In this document: one piece after another, positions 50,569-61,983 of the stretch | Layout of the letters: every line of letters starts with the position of its first letter | Numbering within the stretch: position 1 is the stretch's first letter | NCBI GenBank assembly: GCA_963920705.1 | Contig: OY987234.1 | Coordinates: 21,285,794 to 21,349,793, forward strand | Direction of reading: 5' to 3' | DNA length: 64,000 nt | Source: Odiellus spinosus | Lineage: Eukaryota; Arthropoda; Arachnida; Opiliones; Phalangiidae | Notes under the pieces: generated by a model | What the model was told of the DNA's origin: nothing | The model's database searches: none | What the model saw: only the letters and a program-made list of their open reading frames with translations | Program-made: the position numbers and the translations under genes

Positions 50569-52898
50569 AACTAAACCTAAAACAAAGTTTTAAGAAAATC
50601 TTCAACACTTATTCGAAAGTGTGTAGCAAACAGTGTCAAATTTCTATAATATAAATAGAACTTTTAAAATGATGATTTTTTTTTGTAAAATAACAAACAC
50701 AATTAGTATAAAACCTTTTTCAGGCCTAATGGGAAAAATGACAATATCTAGTAGATGAAAAAGATTAATTAATCACATTTTTTTTGGTTCTTAATTATCT
50801 TTAATTATTATAAAATTTAAATTAAGCGGATCCTTTTTATTTAACTACTACTTTATCCGTTTATTTTTCCCACCCTTCGTAAATTCAACCTAAATTTAAT
50901 TTTGTGCCAATTCTGTCTCGTACAGTACAAAGATGAGTCGAATCTCCATTTTTTTAAAAGTAAACTAGATTTTTATTAGAATTAAATGATCTAATATGCT
51001 AGTCTGTTAGGAGTGTTTTTATGAAACTAGTATATCTTTTGAATTAATTTTTTTTTTAATTGCTTAGTAATAATAATAATAATTTCTTGTCATTTTTCGA
51101 ATTAATATTTTCCAAAGAAGGCATTAACAAATTCATGATCGCCACCCTCACCAATTTTTTTGTTTTTTTGTTTTTTTTTAAGAAATCCAGCGTGTATTTA
51201 TTTTCCTGACTCAAGCTACCAAGATTAATTAAAATTTTAAAGGTATAAACCACCCATAAAATAATTGTAGTTCATTATGACATGCACGTTTAAAAACCTA
51301 ATTAACCCTAGAGTGGGTGGCTGCTGTTTTAAACAAATGCTTCTCTGAAGTCTGGAACCAATGAAAAATTTCGCTACAGGTGACGTTAGTTTCATCGAGG
51401 GCTATTAATAATGGACATTTACCTTAATAGATAAAGATCCCAGCCCCAAGATTAGGGGTTTTGCGTGTTTTGAAATGTGGTATTTTCTTAAAGAATGCAA
51501 TGTTCTTTGGAAGGTGAGGGATTTTTCAAAACCATTTAAAGTTTTTAATTATTTTCTAGTTTCGTTGCAAGCTTACAAGAAACCTGAATTTCCATAGAAA
51601 AACAGGATTTTTAATGACTACAAGATCCCCTTTTAAGCTTGCCAATAACTTTTTGATCTATAGTAGCAATTTTGGCTTCCAAAGGGATTAACTTGGGGCA
51701 ATGGTAGTCTTGCGTTTTTGATTGAATTTATTTAGTATCAAGATAATTTCAGCTAAGCCTACAAGTTTGGTTCAAGATAAATATATTAGGCTTAGCTAGG
51801 GTCATCAGACTAAACATGAACCATGACCCGTGCATAGATCTCCTTAACCATTGACCATTATAGGTAAATCAAAGAAAATTTGAGGTATAAATTAAGGTCA
51901 CCTGCTTTTTCTAGAAGTATTTAGAAGAGGGATTGATCACCCCAGTTGTAATCTGTGTACAAATGTGTAGCTTTAACTGTACTAACTGTAACTGATTACG
52001 TAATTACGCGGTAATTAGTTAAGTAACCTTGTAGTTAGTGCACAGATTTAATGGAAGTGGTTAACCTCTGGTATTAGCATGTTTTATATTATCGTTTGTG
52101 ACTGTAATTAATAACCAATTATTATAATTAAAAAAAATATCCATCCATCCCTTTAGAGTATTTGTAAAAAAAATATCTTTTTATGAAAAAGTTTTTATTA
52201 ATTGTAAAATTTTGTTTAAAAAAATGATTGCGGGCAGTATTTTTTTTTAATTTAATTATTCTATCACTGCCCTTTAATTAATGGTGCTAATAATTAAAAT
52301 TTTAATTCATATACGAGCTAAATTATGGTAACAATCCGTACCACTAACGATATCATAAATATTCATATCAAAAGTTATAAAAATTTCAGTGCCAAAATAA
52401 GTTTCAGTCGTTTTTTTTTTTTTTAACTGTTTAAAATATTTGATATTTTAAAATGGGTCACGTTTGGGTTTTGGCCATTTTAATTTCGTACAACTACGTT
52501 TACGGCATTTTTCTTAAAACTCATAATAAATAAATCTCAAGGATTTATGATCCAAGAAAAAAAAAAAACCTTAATTTTAATTTTTCCTGCCTGAAAAATT
52601 ACAAATTTTTCTAAAAGATGTCCGCTAACCTCGAGACAAAATGTAAAATAAAAATTAAAGACCCCTTTCCAAACTATAATTAGTTGTATTTCTATAAAAA
52701 ATAAAAAAATAACCTTTAGAGGGCGTAATAATAATATTAATATAGTTAATGCTTTGAATAAAAACTGGATTTGATTAAACTCTATTTTATTATTTCTTAA
52801 AACTAAATACTCGTTTCTATCGAAAGATTTGACTCTAGGTAATGTTCCATTATCTTGTCACGAAATAAATTTTGACTAATTTCAACCGTTAGTAAAGG
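50569..52898. other. Laminin 3' UTR and AT-rich downstream region
   Basis: No gene recognised. The canonical polyadenylation signal nearest the stop is unclear; AATAAA occurs only far downstream (about 52754). Long T and A tracts. Confidence 0.45.
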
Positions 52899-53185
52899 CA
52901 AGAAGGATCAGATAAGGAGAGGAAAAGTGGGGCTGCGTTGAGTTAGAGAGAGAAGAGCCAACCTCCCACTCGGGTGGAAAGGGGGGATAGGAAATTCTCG
53001 AGGTAAACTGTTGTCACGTGGTCGCTAGCTAGCGAGTCTCATAAAGGATTCGTTTTACCCACGTGACAACAATTTACCACGAAGCATTTCTACCCCCGTC
53101 TGTCCCCCGTTCTCCCAGAGTGGGAGTTTAGGCCGACGCAGTAGGAGCCGCGCCGTTCCCACCTCTCCTTATCTGATCCTTCTTG
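52899..53185. mobile_element. 7-bp-TSD inverted-repeat element, copy 3
   Basis: 287 bp, same termini (CAAGAAGGATCAGATAAGGA), perfect 7-bp duplication GTAAAGG at 52892-52898 and 53186-53192. Interior is closely similar to copies 1 and 2, including GTTGTCACGTGGTCGCTAGC. Confidence 0.93.
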
Positions 53186-53649
53186 GTAAAGGAAAAGGCT
53201 CTGGAAGTTTCGAATTTACGAAGAAAATTGTATCAGGGAAAACTGAATGCTTACGGGTTCAGGGCCATATGTAGATAATAGGTTAAAATTAATGGGTTTA
53301 AATGACATTAAATTTAGCTCTAGAAATGAGAACATGACATATTTCACTTTGACGCGAGAAGCAGCTGTGAAGATTACGTGTTCGATATATTTGGACTATT
53401 GGCTATTAATTACCTGCCAGTTTTTATATTATATATATATGTAATATTTTACTAATATAGTTTTTTAAAGGGATAGTTTCACCTATAAGTTGTAATTAAT
53501 AACACACCTCGCAAGAGTAATACAAAGGGTGTAGACATTTTCTATTGGCTATTCAAATTACAGCGCGTGATTACTTGGATGGTGGGTGTAACAGTTATGA
53601 TTTCAGTGTCACTGCCTCTTTAAGAAATATAATTTTAACGGTTTATGGT

Positions 53650-54650
53650 TAGGAGATAGTAGAGAAACGTTACGGTCATTTTAAGATGGGGGTAATTTTT
53701 GGATTTTTGCTCGATTTCTATCAGTGGCGGAATAATCTTTAACGAGTGGCTCATGTCAATTTTATTATTTTAAATTAATCTAAGGAATGTCTACTTTCTA
53801 ATAATACAATCTGTTTATTCCTAGGATATTGTAGAGAAAAGTTAGGGCCATTTCAAGATAGGGGTCATTTTTGGATTTTTGCTCGATATCTATCACTGTG
53901 GAAATAGTCTTTAACGAGTGGCTCATGTTAATTTTATTATTTTAAATTAATCTCGATAATGTGTTCTTTCTAATGGTGCTATCGATTTATGCCTTGGTGA
54001 TAGTAGAGAAAAGTTACGGCCATTTCAAGATAGGGGTCATTTTTGGGTTTTTGCTCAATTTTTGTCAGTGAGGAATATTTTTTAATGAGTGGCTCATGTC
54101 AATTTTATTATTTTAAATTAATTTAGGGAATCTCTTCTTTCTAATGACGCAATCGGTTTATTCCTAGGATATTGTAGAGAAAAGTTACGGCCATTTCAAG
54201 ATAGGGGTCATTTTTGGATTTTTGCTCGTTTTCTATCAGTGACGGAATAATCTTTAACGAGTGGCTCATGTTAATTTTATTATTTTAAATTAATTTAGGG
54301 AATCTCTTCTTTCTAATGACGCAATCGGTTTATTCCTAGGATATTGTAGAGAAAAGTTAGGGCCATTTCAAGATAGGGTCATTTTTAGATCTTTGCTCGA
54401 TTTCTATCAGTGCCGGAATAATCTTTAACGAGTGGCTCATGTTAATTTTATTATTTAAAATTAATCTAGGGAATCTCTTCTTTCTAATGACGCAATCGGT
54501 TTATTCCTAGGATATTGTAGAGAAAAGTTAGGGCCATTTCAAGATAGGGGTCATTTTTGGATTTTTGCTCGTTTTCTATCAGTGCCGGAATAATCTTTAA
54601 CGAGTGGCTCAAGTCAATTTTATTATTTTAAATTAATCTAGCGAATGTAT
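53650..54650. repeat. Satellite-like tandem array, about 172-bp unit, six copies
   Basis: Units begin near 53651, 53823, 53995, 54166, 54337 and 54509, each with GATATTGTAGAGAAAAGTTA-type start, TCATTTTTGGATTTTTGCTC, ATCTTTAACGAGTGGCTCA and TTTTATTATTTTAAATTAAT. Later units are more alike than the first ones. The unit length is close to one nucleosome repeat. Confidence 0.95.
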
Positions 54651-55487
54651 TCTTGCCCTTCCTTCTTAACGAAGAGTTCTATAGCTCCCAGACTCCACCC
54701 AGATTGTTGGACGAGACTAGTGACGTTTAATCACGTGGTAAACTATCCACCCCGCTTAATTTAAAGCGGTAGAACTGAAGAACATGAATTTATTGCAAAA
54801 TTTCTTAATTAATAAATTAATACGCTAATAAAACTTATAAATAGCAATGCAATATTGATCTAAGGACGCATTTTTGAGTCTACGATGCAACTACATCGAG
54901 AGATAAGCCTAAATGTCGCTTAAAACACACTTTTTAAACAAATCCGCTGAGTGAACACGTATGAAATTAAGACTAGGATAAATGCTCCATTTTGTACAAA
55001 ATTATGCAACGCTTAAAATCAAAACTTCTACAATTAAAAGAGGTACTGCACATTTTCAAAAAAACCCACGTAGTGAACACGTGTGGATTACATTTTTCAT
55101 AATATATGATATTGTTTTTCAAATTCCTAAACTTTTGATTTTTAAAATTGACAGTAAAAGCAAATTACCGCGAATATTAATGATTACCGGTAAGCGGTAA
55201 TTTAAAATAAAAACTACTACAACTAAATAATGAAATATTTCGGCCCGAAAACCCGCTAAACCAGTGACTTGTCTGTGATCCAATTGAATGTGACGTCACA
55301 CCACCATAGCCAATCCCCCTTTTCCTCAAATGCGGCCAACTTCCACATACATCGATCATTTTACAGTCGACCGCTATATCGAATAGACCCTTCGATAGCG
55401 CCGACAATTATATTTTCTATTAAAAATATTTATTAAATTTAATTTAAATTTAGTTATTATTAAAATTAATTTAAATAAAGCCTCGTC
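54651..55487. other. AT-rich interval upstream of a candidate first exon
   Basis: No gene recognised. Contains the CRE-like site at 55291. Confidence 0.45.
55291..55298. promoter_or_regulatory. CRE-like palindrome TGACGTCA
   Basis: A perfect CREB/ATF consensus 190 bp upstream of the candidate non-coding exon at 55488. CRE sites are known in vertebrate ALAS promoters, so this could be part of an ALAS promoter, but an eight-base match can be chance and another TGACGTCA lies inside the transposon at 19791-20703. Confidence 0.3.
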
Positions 55488-55514
55488 ATGATCGCCGTTA
55501 CAACAGCAAGTTCG
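55488..55514 (+). other. Candidate upstream exon end (ATG plus consensus donor)
   Basis: ATGATCGCCGTTACAACAGC ... TCG|gtaagt. If spliced to 63221 it would place an overlapping upstream reading frame out of frame with the ALAS start. It may be a 5' UTR exon of ALAS or unrelated. Weak. Confidence 0.2.
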
Positions 55515-55750
55515 GTAAGTTTTAATTTTTTCGTTAAAAGTTAGTAAAACTATTTTTACAAAATTTCCTGATTATGAAATTTTTTGGGAGGTATTTTAAC
55601 TTCCTTAAAGACAGAATAGTAGAAAATAGGTTTTTTTTTGGAGATAAAAGTACTGGTAGAATCCAGGTTTAATGTCCGTAATACTAGTTCAAACTAACGA
55701 ATAAACTTTTAACAAGTTTTGATTAAAGACGATAAGAAAGTTTTTAATTG

Positions 55751-56758
55751 CAGGGTGACTAGACTTCCTATATTTTCAATGCTTTCCTATAAATTCCTAT
55801 AATTGAAGGTTTTCTCCTATATTTTCCTATTTTTCTCACTTTTTTGATTATCAGGTTATTAATTTTCAAATAAAAATTAAAAATTTCTGAAAAATAAAAA
55901 TTCCCACCAAAGGCATCGAGTCAAGGGTCTACCCCCATTTCGCCCAATTTATTTTCGCCCAATTTCATTTCGCCCAATTTCTTTTCGCCCAAATCCCATT
56001 TGGCCCAATTTCTTTTCGCCCAATTTCTTTTCGCCCAATTCCCGTTGGCCCAATTCCCATTTGGCCCAATTCCCATTTGGCCCAATTCCCATTTGGCCTA
56101 ATGTCTTCTCGCCCAATCTCGTTTCGCCCAATTGTGATTTGGACCAATCTCATTTTGCCCAAGTCACATTTTTCCACTTTTTTCCCCCCAACCTAACCTA
56201 ACCTAACCTAACCTAAATTAAATAAAAGTCACTTTTTTGGCCAACTAAGACTTTAAATTTTAAAAGATTTAAGCTTTAATCGTTTTAGGCGAAAAGGGAA
56301 GAGAAATTTTTGGGTTGGGCGAAATGGGAATAGATAATTCTAGGCTAACTGATAAAACGATTGGGCAAATTGGGATTGGGCGAATTGAGAAAAGGAATTT
56401 TTAGTTTGGGCAAAATGGGAAGAGATAATTTAGGGCCAAATGATAAAGCGATTGGGCAAAGTAGGATTGGGCGAAATGGGAATAGATAATTTTGGGCAAA
56501 AAATGCCTTGGGCGAAATGGGAATAGATCATTTTGGGCGAAATATTTTGGGCGAAATGGGTACATACCGAGTCGAGAGATTAAGATTTTAAAGGAAATCA
56601 ATGGTGTATTAAAAGATATCCTATTTTTTTCCTATACATTCGCTGTTATTTATGATTTTCGTTATTATTTATCACATATTTTCTATAATATTCAATCCTA
56701 TTTTCTTAAATTTCCTATTTTTAATATAAAATTTCAAGTTTTTGCCCTGGTCACCTTG
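55751..56758. mobile_element. hAT-like element enclosing a foldback and a telomeric tract
   Basis: Ends CAGGGTGACTAGAC at 55751 and complement CAAGGTGACCAGGGC at 56758, each followed by TCCTATATTTT-type sequence. Inside are inverted arrays of a roughly 12-17 bp unit: TTTCGCCCAATT on the left (55934-56170) and the mirror GGGCGAAATGGGAATAG on the right (56285-56560). No coding capacity; short minus-strand frames here are repeat artefacts. Confidence 0.65.
56190..56216. repeat. Interstitial telomeric repeat (CCTAA)5
   Basis: Five units of AACCT, the arthropod telomere motif TTAGG on the other strand, lying in the centre of the foldback at 55934-56560. Confidence 0.85.
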
Positions 56759-58763
56759 TAATTTTTTAATTATCTTTAAAATTAATTATAAAGTCAGCTT
56801 TTGAATATATTTAAAATAAAAATATGCTATTTTTTATTTGAAATTGTTTTAAACTGAAGTCTTGAAATAGAAGGATAAAGCCCAGTTTTCAATCAAGGTT
56901 TTCAAACTTTTGCTTAATCTTTTAAAAACGAAGATCTTAATTAATTTAGATATTGACTTCTATGTCACTTGAAGCTCATGTTAACGAAAAGTTAACAACT
57001 TTGTTTCGAAGCAAAAAAAAAATCTGGATTGAAAACGCGACTTTATTCAAGTTAAAATTTGTAAACCAACTATACGCGATTACGTAACTGGGTACAGCCT
57101 TTGGCAATGCTAAATACGTAGTAATTACTAGCGTAATCACTTTAGTACAGATATAGTCTTGTTCACAGTTATAGTTCACAGTTATAGTCTTGTTCACAGA
57201 CTACGTGGAACTTTCTATTTATTTTTATTCAATTTACTGTTAAAATATGTCCTAAATTCGCCAAATATTTCGAGGTAAGTTAATTATCAAAGTTGCGAAA
57301 TTAGACCGATAGAAAATTCGGATATATATTTCAAAAGGACTTAATTGCTAACGTTAATGAGAGAGGTCTCTTTTTGAGAAATAGCCCGCTTTTAGAGTTA
57401 AAGGGAAACATTAAGCTAAAAATGGAATAGCTTTTAAATTTATTTTTAGAATCGTCGTACCAAAAATAACTTGAGAATTTTTTCAGAATTTTAAAGACAC
57501 ATTTTTGGTCTAAAGTTTTCTAAAATTTGAAAAAGTAAATATAAATTCGGACCAATCATATTATTTCAGTCTTCAACAGCGCTTTAGCTCCAAGTTTCCC
57601 TTTAAATTGGTTCAAGCGCCATTTCATTGGTATCATCATTCAGCAATTCAGTTTGCTCGAAAATTTTTATAAATTACTTAAAAATGGATTCAAACTTAGA
57701 CTCCTAGAGAGTTCAGTAATAAAATATATTCAAAACAAACTCATATTCGAAGAATATCATTTAAAAACACCCAACAGATATGAAAAGTGAATCTGAAGTA
57801 GTTTTTACAACTGTAAAATTTTTACAACGACTTAAAAACTAAACAAAAATTTAGCGCACGATGAAAAAAAGTGGACCAACTTTTAGTCTAGAATTAAGAG
57901 CCAATTTTTTCCTTAAAGCCCTTTGGGCAAAATGTTTCTTATATAAGAGAGTTTAATTTCACTCTAATTCGTGTTAAAAACCGTCGCTTTCTCTTACTTT
58001 AAAAAAGGAACAGCTCACAATTATTAGAAATCTTTAAAGTGATACTGTCACAAATTTTGTCAAAGTCTATGAATTAAATTTTTAGCACTTCAATACGTAT
58101 TATTAAAAAATTATATTCAAAATTTCCCCTAACCCTTGATGACGTATAAAAACGGAAAATTTAAAATTAAAAGTATGACTTTCGCGAAAGAGACCACGCG
58201 AAAGCATTCAAAGCAACCATATCACCAATCAGAACGCGAGAGTGATGACGTATGTCGGCTAGTCCGGGGGGTTGTTTCTAAAAATATCGAAATCGTCGAT
58301 TATTCGCGATCGAGGTGGCCCTGAAGTTTTTGTGATCGACTAAGGTGTTCATCTCTGTCCGTAGCCACGCTAAAACTCAACGAGTTATTTCTAATTGATC
58401 GATTTTCAACTGATCGAAACTTTTTTATTAACTGATCGATTTTCAAATGATCGAAATGGGAAATCGGTGTTAGAATCACTTTAATCCATTTTTAAGTATG
58501 GGTTCCGTAAAATATCTAACCAATTTTTTTTTCTCCCGTAAGCAATAAATTTTAAAGTTTGAACTATTGACCTAATTTAAAACAAAGCCGATTTTAATAG
58601 TATATAATTTATTATATCTTAATATTCTTAGTATTTAGACAGTTTTGGTTTAAAGTTTAAGGGTAACTACTCGCCCAATCTCGTTATCCTTCGAACTTCA
58701 GTTCAAACAAAAACGTTTTAAAGCACCTCTATTGAATCTATATAATGAAATGAACATATATTA
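56759..58763. other. AT-rich interval, no gene seen
   Basis: Short repeats of TTTTCAACTGATCGA around 58397-58455 (three imperfect units). No exon recognised. Confidence 0.45.
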
Positions 58764-59083
58764 CAGGGTTGGCACAGTTATTTCAGATTCAAATTCCCTG
58801 ACTTTTCCGTGACCTTTTCCAACGATTTTCCCTGACCGTTTCGACTAATACTACCCAATTTTTAACCTTTTAATTATTTATATAATCGCGTTCGCCAAAC
58901 TTTGTTGCAGGCGTATCTTTGTTCTAATCTATACAACTGACACACCGTCAGCTGAGAATCTTTTCCGCGGATAATGATTGGAATTTCCTGGCTTCTTGAA
59001 AAATCTTTAAATTCCCTGACTATTTTGGTTTATTTTCAAATTCCCTGACGTTTCCCAGTTTTCCCTGACCCGTGGCAACCCTG
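58764..59083. mobile_element. hAT-like element, TTCCCTGAC-rich
   Basis: 320 bp, termini CAGGGTTGGCAC and complement CAGGGTTGCCAC (typical hAT ends), interior full of TTCCCTGAC repeats. TATTA is present at both flanks. A related truncated copy is nested at 61770-61922. Confidence 0.75.
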
Positions 59084-60765
59084 TATTAACAGAAACTTGT
59101 AATAAACAATCAGGGGAACCGCGTTTTAGTGTAACGATATGAAAACGAAATTACGAAGAACTGAAAGGGTTAATAAAAGCTGCAGGGCTTTTCTGGGAAA
59201 TGCTTGAAACCAAATTTTATTGAACACTTAGGAAACACAAAGGAACAAAGCTCAATAAACCTAAAGATATTGCGTAACCTCTCAGTAATTTATTTTTATA
59301 ATTTTACGTAATATTTCCTGTCAAATACTAAACGTGTACTCGAAAGATAACACGTTTAAAGTGTTTGTAGAAAAAAAGTAAGACCTATATGAGAGTTATT
59401 TTTAATGTTTTTATCAGTGGTGTTTCCACAGTGAATTAAAAACCGGCTATAAGGTTTTAAAATGTTAAAATATAAAAGTAAAATCGAATTTTTAAAGTGA
59501 TTCTACAACCGATTTCTTTTTTTATATCATGTTATGTCATAAAAGAAATTATCCCAATGGTAAAATTAAAAATATTTTACGAATATCTCAGGGAAGGTTG
59601 ATTCTCAAATTTTGCTCGCAACTAAGTAGTGAAACTAGATAAAAAATAAATCAAATAGTAACCAAAAAGTAACTAAAAGTAATTAAAATTCTCGTTAAAA
59701 TTAATATTGGATAAAAACAGGACGGTTTTAATTAGGTATAAGTGCTGCAGCTGTAATTGGCTCACGAGTGTTTTAATTGGCGCGAAAAATATATATGTAA
59801 AGGCGGATGTACACAGATACATTTTCGCGCTCTTTAAGCTCGTGCGTTCATAGAAGTCAGCGCACGAGCTGACCTTTGACTGTACAAATTTCACGCGCGT
59901 AAACTTTGTAGAGTCAAAGCGCGTGAAAATATTTTCTGACAATTTTGGCGCGTGACTTTGGTAGGGTTGTGGATCTAGTTCATTTTTATATATCTATGTT
60001 TTAATTGGCTCGTTTTTTAATTGGCGCGTGAATCGAAAGAGATGTTTGCAAGAAATAGCGCGTGTTTCAGATATTTTAATGACATATCAGCAACTAACTT
60101 TTCTCGAGAATTTCTTTATATTCTATAATTTATTCAAAATTGTTTTAGGCTTAGCGAGACTAGTTCGTGACTTTGATAATTAACTGTAAATTACCTCGAA
60201 GCCTTTGGTGAGTTTTAATACGTTTTTACGCGTAATATAACAATCCAAATCTTTTAAAAATAACGTGTTATAATAGTATATTATCCCTTTAATTTTAATG
60301 TAAAAACATTTAAAATTGGAGGTCATTATGTTCCTACCCCAACCCCGACTAAAATCTCACCCCATACGATCTTTAAAATGCCTAACTTCTTATAATAATA
60401 ATAATAGGCTTATGATACAACCTGTAGACCTTCGACAAATTAAACAACTCATGGGCCTTCGAAAAATGATTTTAACTCTTATTATTGTCTCAGGTATAAG
60501 TTATTATTATGATTTTCACTACGAGGCACTTTGGTAAATTATTATTGGTAATAAAAATTCGAAATATCACTTAAACTGAAATTAAACCGTATATTCCATA
60601 AAAATAACTAAAATTACTAATTAGAGGTGGACATAATTAAATTTCAAGGGACACTAAAATCCAATCAGTAAGCGGTAAAAATAGAGATCAATATTACACA
60701 CTTCCCAACCCGAATTAAAGAATACTGGCTTTTCTACAGAGAGACTGAAAAATTAAAATATATTC
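59084..60765. other. AT-rich interval with GCGCGTGA repeats
   Basis: 59760-60065 contains recurrent GGCGCG and CGCGTGAA words and an inverted pair AGCTCGTGCG / CGCACGAGCT near 59838-59871. A 73-codon frame at 60316-60537 is listed separately. Confidence 0.4.
60316..60537 (+). CDS. Weak small ORF, one hydrophobic segment
   Basis: 73 codons, FLPQPRLKSHPIRSLKC at the start and KMILTLIIVSGISYYYDF near the end, the latter able to span a membrane. AATAAA begins within 20 nt of the stop codon. Not recognised, no splice context, and could be a chance frame. Confidence 0.15.
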   Translation: MEVIMFLPQPRLKSHPIRSLKCLTSYNNNNRLMIQPVDLRQIKQLMGLRKMILTLIIVSGISYYYDFHYEALW

Positions 60766-61000
60766 TTAAAGGGAGGATGAAGAGGAACATGAAGCATTTT
60801 TTATATTGATTGTTTCTAAAAAAAAGGTCATGTTGATATAGTACGCAGAATCGTGCGTACAACAGCGCGTGTCGCAAATATTTAACGAAGCCAAAGGTGG
60901 GGAGTATTTTGATTCGTTGGAGGTTCCTCTTTCAATTCATTCCTGACTGTTTAAAAAGCGAATTAAAATATATTGATTTTCTTCTTCACCCTCCCTTTAA
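60766..61000. mobile_element. TTAA-bounded small element, family A
   Basis: 235 bp, inverted ends TTAAAGGGAGGATGAAGAGG and complement TTAAAGGGAGGGTGAAGAAG, with TTAA on both sides. Related single ends occur at 22797, 31551 and 37480. Confidence 0.75.
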
Positions 61001-61660
61001 CCTTTTTTTTTTAACCTCGGATAAAGTTAGAACTATTTACAATTTCTAGTACCTAGTCTTTGGAATTTTCTGGAAAATGGGTCGACCAAACTGTAGTTTT
61101 ATATGGTAATAAAGTGAACAAGTTCTGTATTGGGGCAAAATTAACAATAGACTTGATATAGTTTTACTAAACTTTATAAAAATGGGTAAATATTTTAAAG
61201 TAAACGACTTGAAAGTAAAAAAAAATACCTATTTTAACGACATGATAATGACGTAAATTAGCAAATTACTTTCCACGAATCAAGATTACCAATACTATAA
61301 TTTTTAGTTAAAAAAAACGGCTGCTATGAAAAGCCTGGGTTACCGGTTTTTCGGAGAATTTCCAATCTTAAAACTAGAAATATACGATTTTATTTTGCCC
61401 CAAAAACTAAAGTTATCTTTAAAAGAAGATGTAAAAATGTTTTAAAATCTAAAAGTAAACTTATAATCTAATCTGTACGTGTGGATTTAAATTATATCTA
61501 ACACTCCAAAGGAATGTTTACCTTCTAAATCCTCAAATTTCTAACCCTAATTAACAGAAACTAGTTCAAATGCCCCAAAGGTTGAATGTTTTCAGGCCTA
61601 ACTGGGTAAAACAGCGAGTCTAGATCCTAGACACTTAACACACCTTTAACTCTAAATTCC

Positions 61661-61983
61661 TTAAAGGACCTATCTGCTCTGATATTTGGCCCTTTAAAAT
61701 AATCTTACGTTACGTACAAGGCTTAGCTTTGATTGTACAATCTGTTAGGGTCAACGTCGTCTGCTATTACACGATTGTCACAGTTTCTTCAGATTCAAAT
61801 TCCCTGACTTTATCCAGGTTTTTCCCTGACCTTTTCCAACGATTTCCTGGCTTCTCGAAAGATCTTTAAACTCCATGACTTTTCCCTGATTTCCCTGTTT
61901 TCCCTGACCTGTGACGACCCTGGCTAAGCTAGAAAAGAAAGCGACTTTAAAGGGGATTTAAAAATTGCAGATGGTTCCTTTAA
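61661..61983. mobile_element. TTAA family B element with a nested insertion
   Basis: Ends TTAAAGGACCTATCTGCTCT and complement TTAAAGGAACCATCTGCAAT match the family of 25170-25318. The size difference is partly explained by a hAT-like fragment nested inside. Confidence 0.65.
61770..61922. mobile_element. Nested hAT-like fragment
   Basis: TTGTCACAGTTTCTTCAGAT ... TTCCCTGACCTGTGACGACC is a shortened relative of the element at 58764-59083, inserted in the TTAA element, which gives an order of insertion. Confidence 0.6.

Noticed and set aside
55949-56177. Repetitive minus-strand peptides (GPNGNWAKWELGQ type)
   Set aside because: They are translations of the TTTCGCCCAATT array, not a protein gene.
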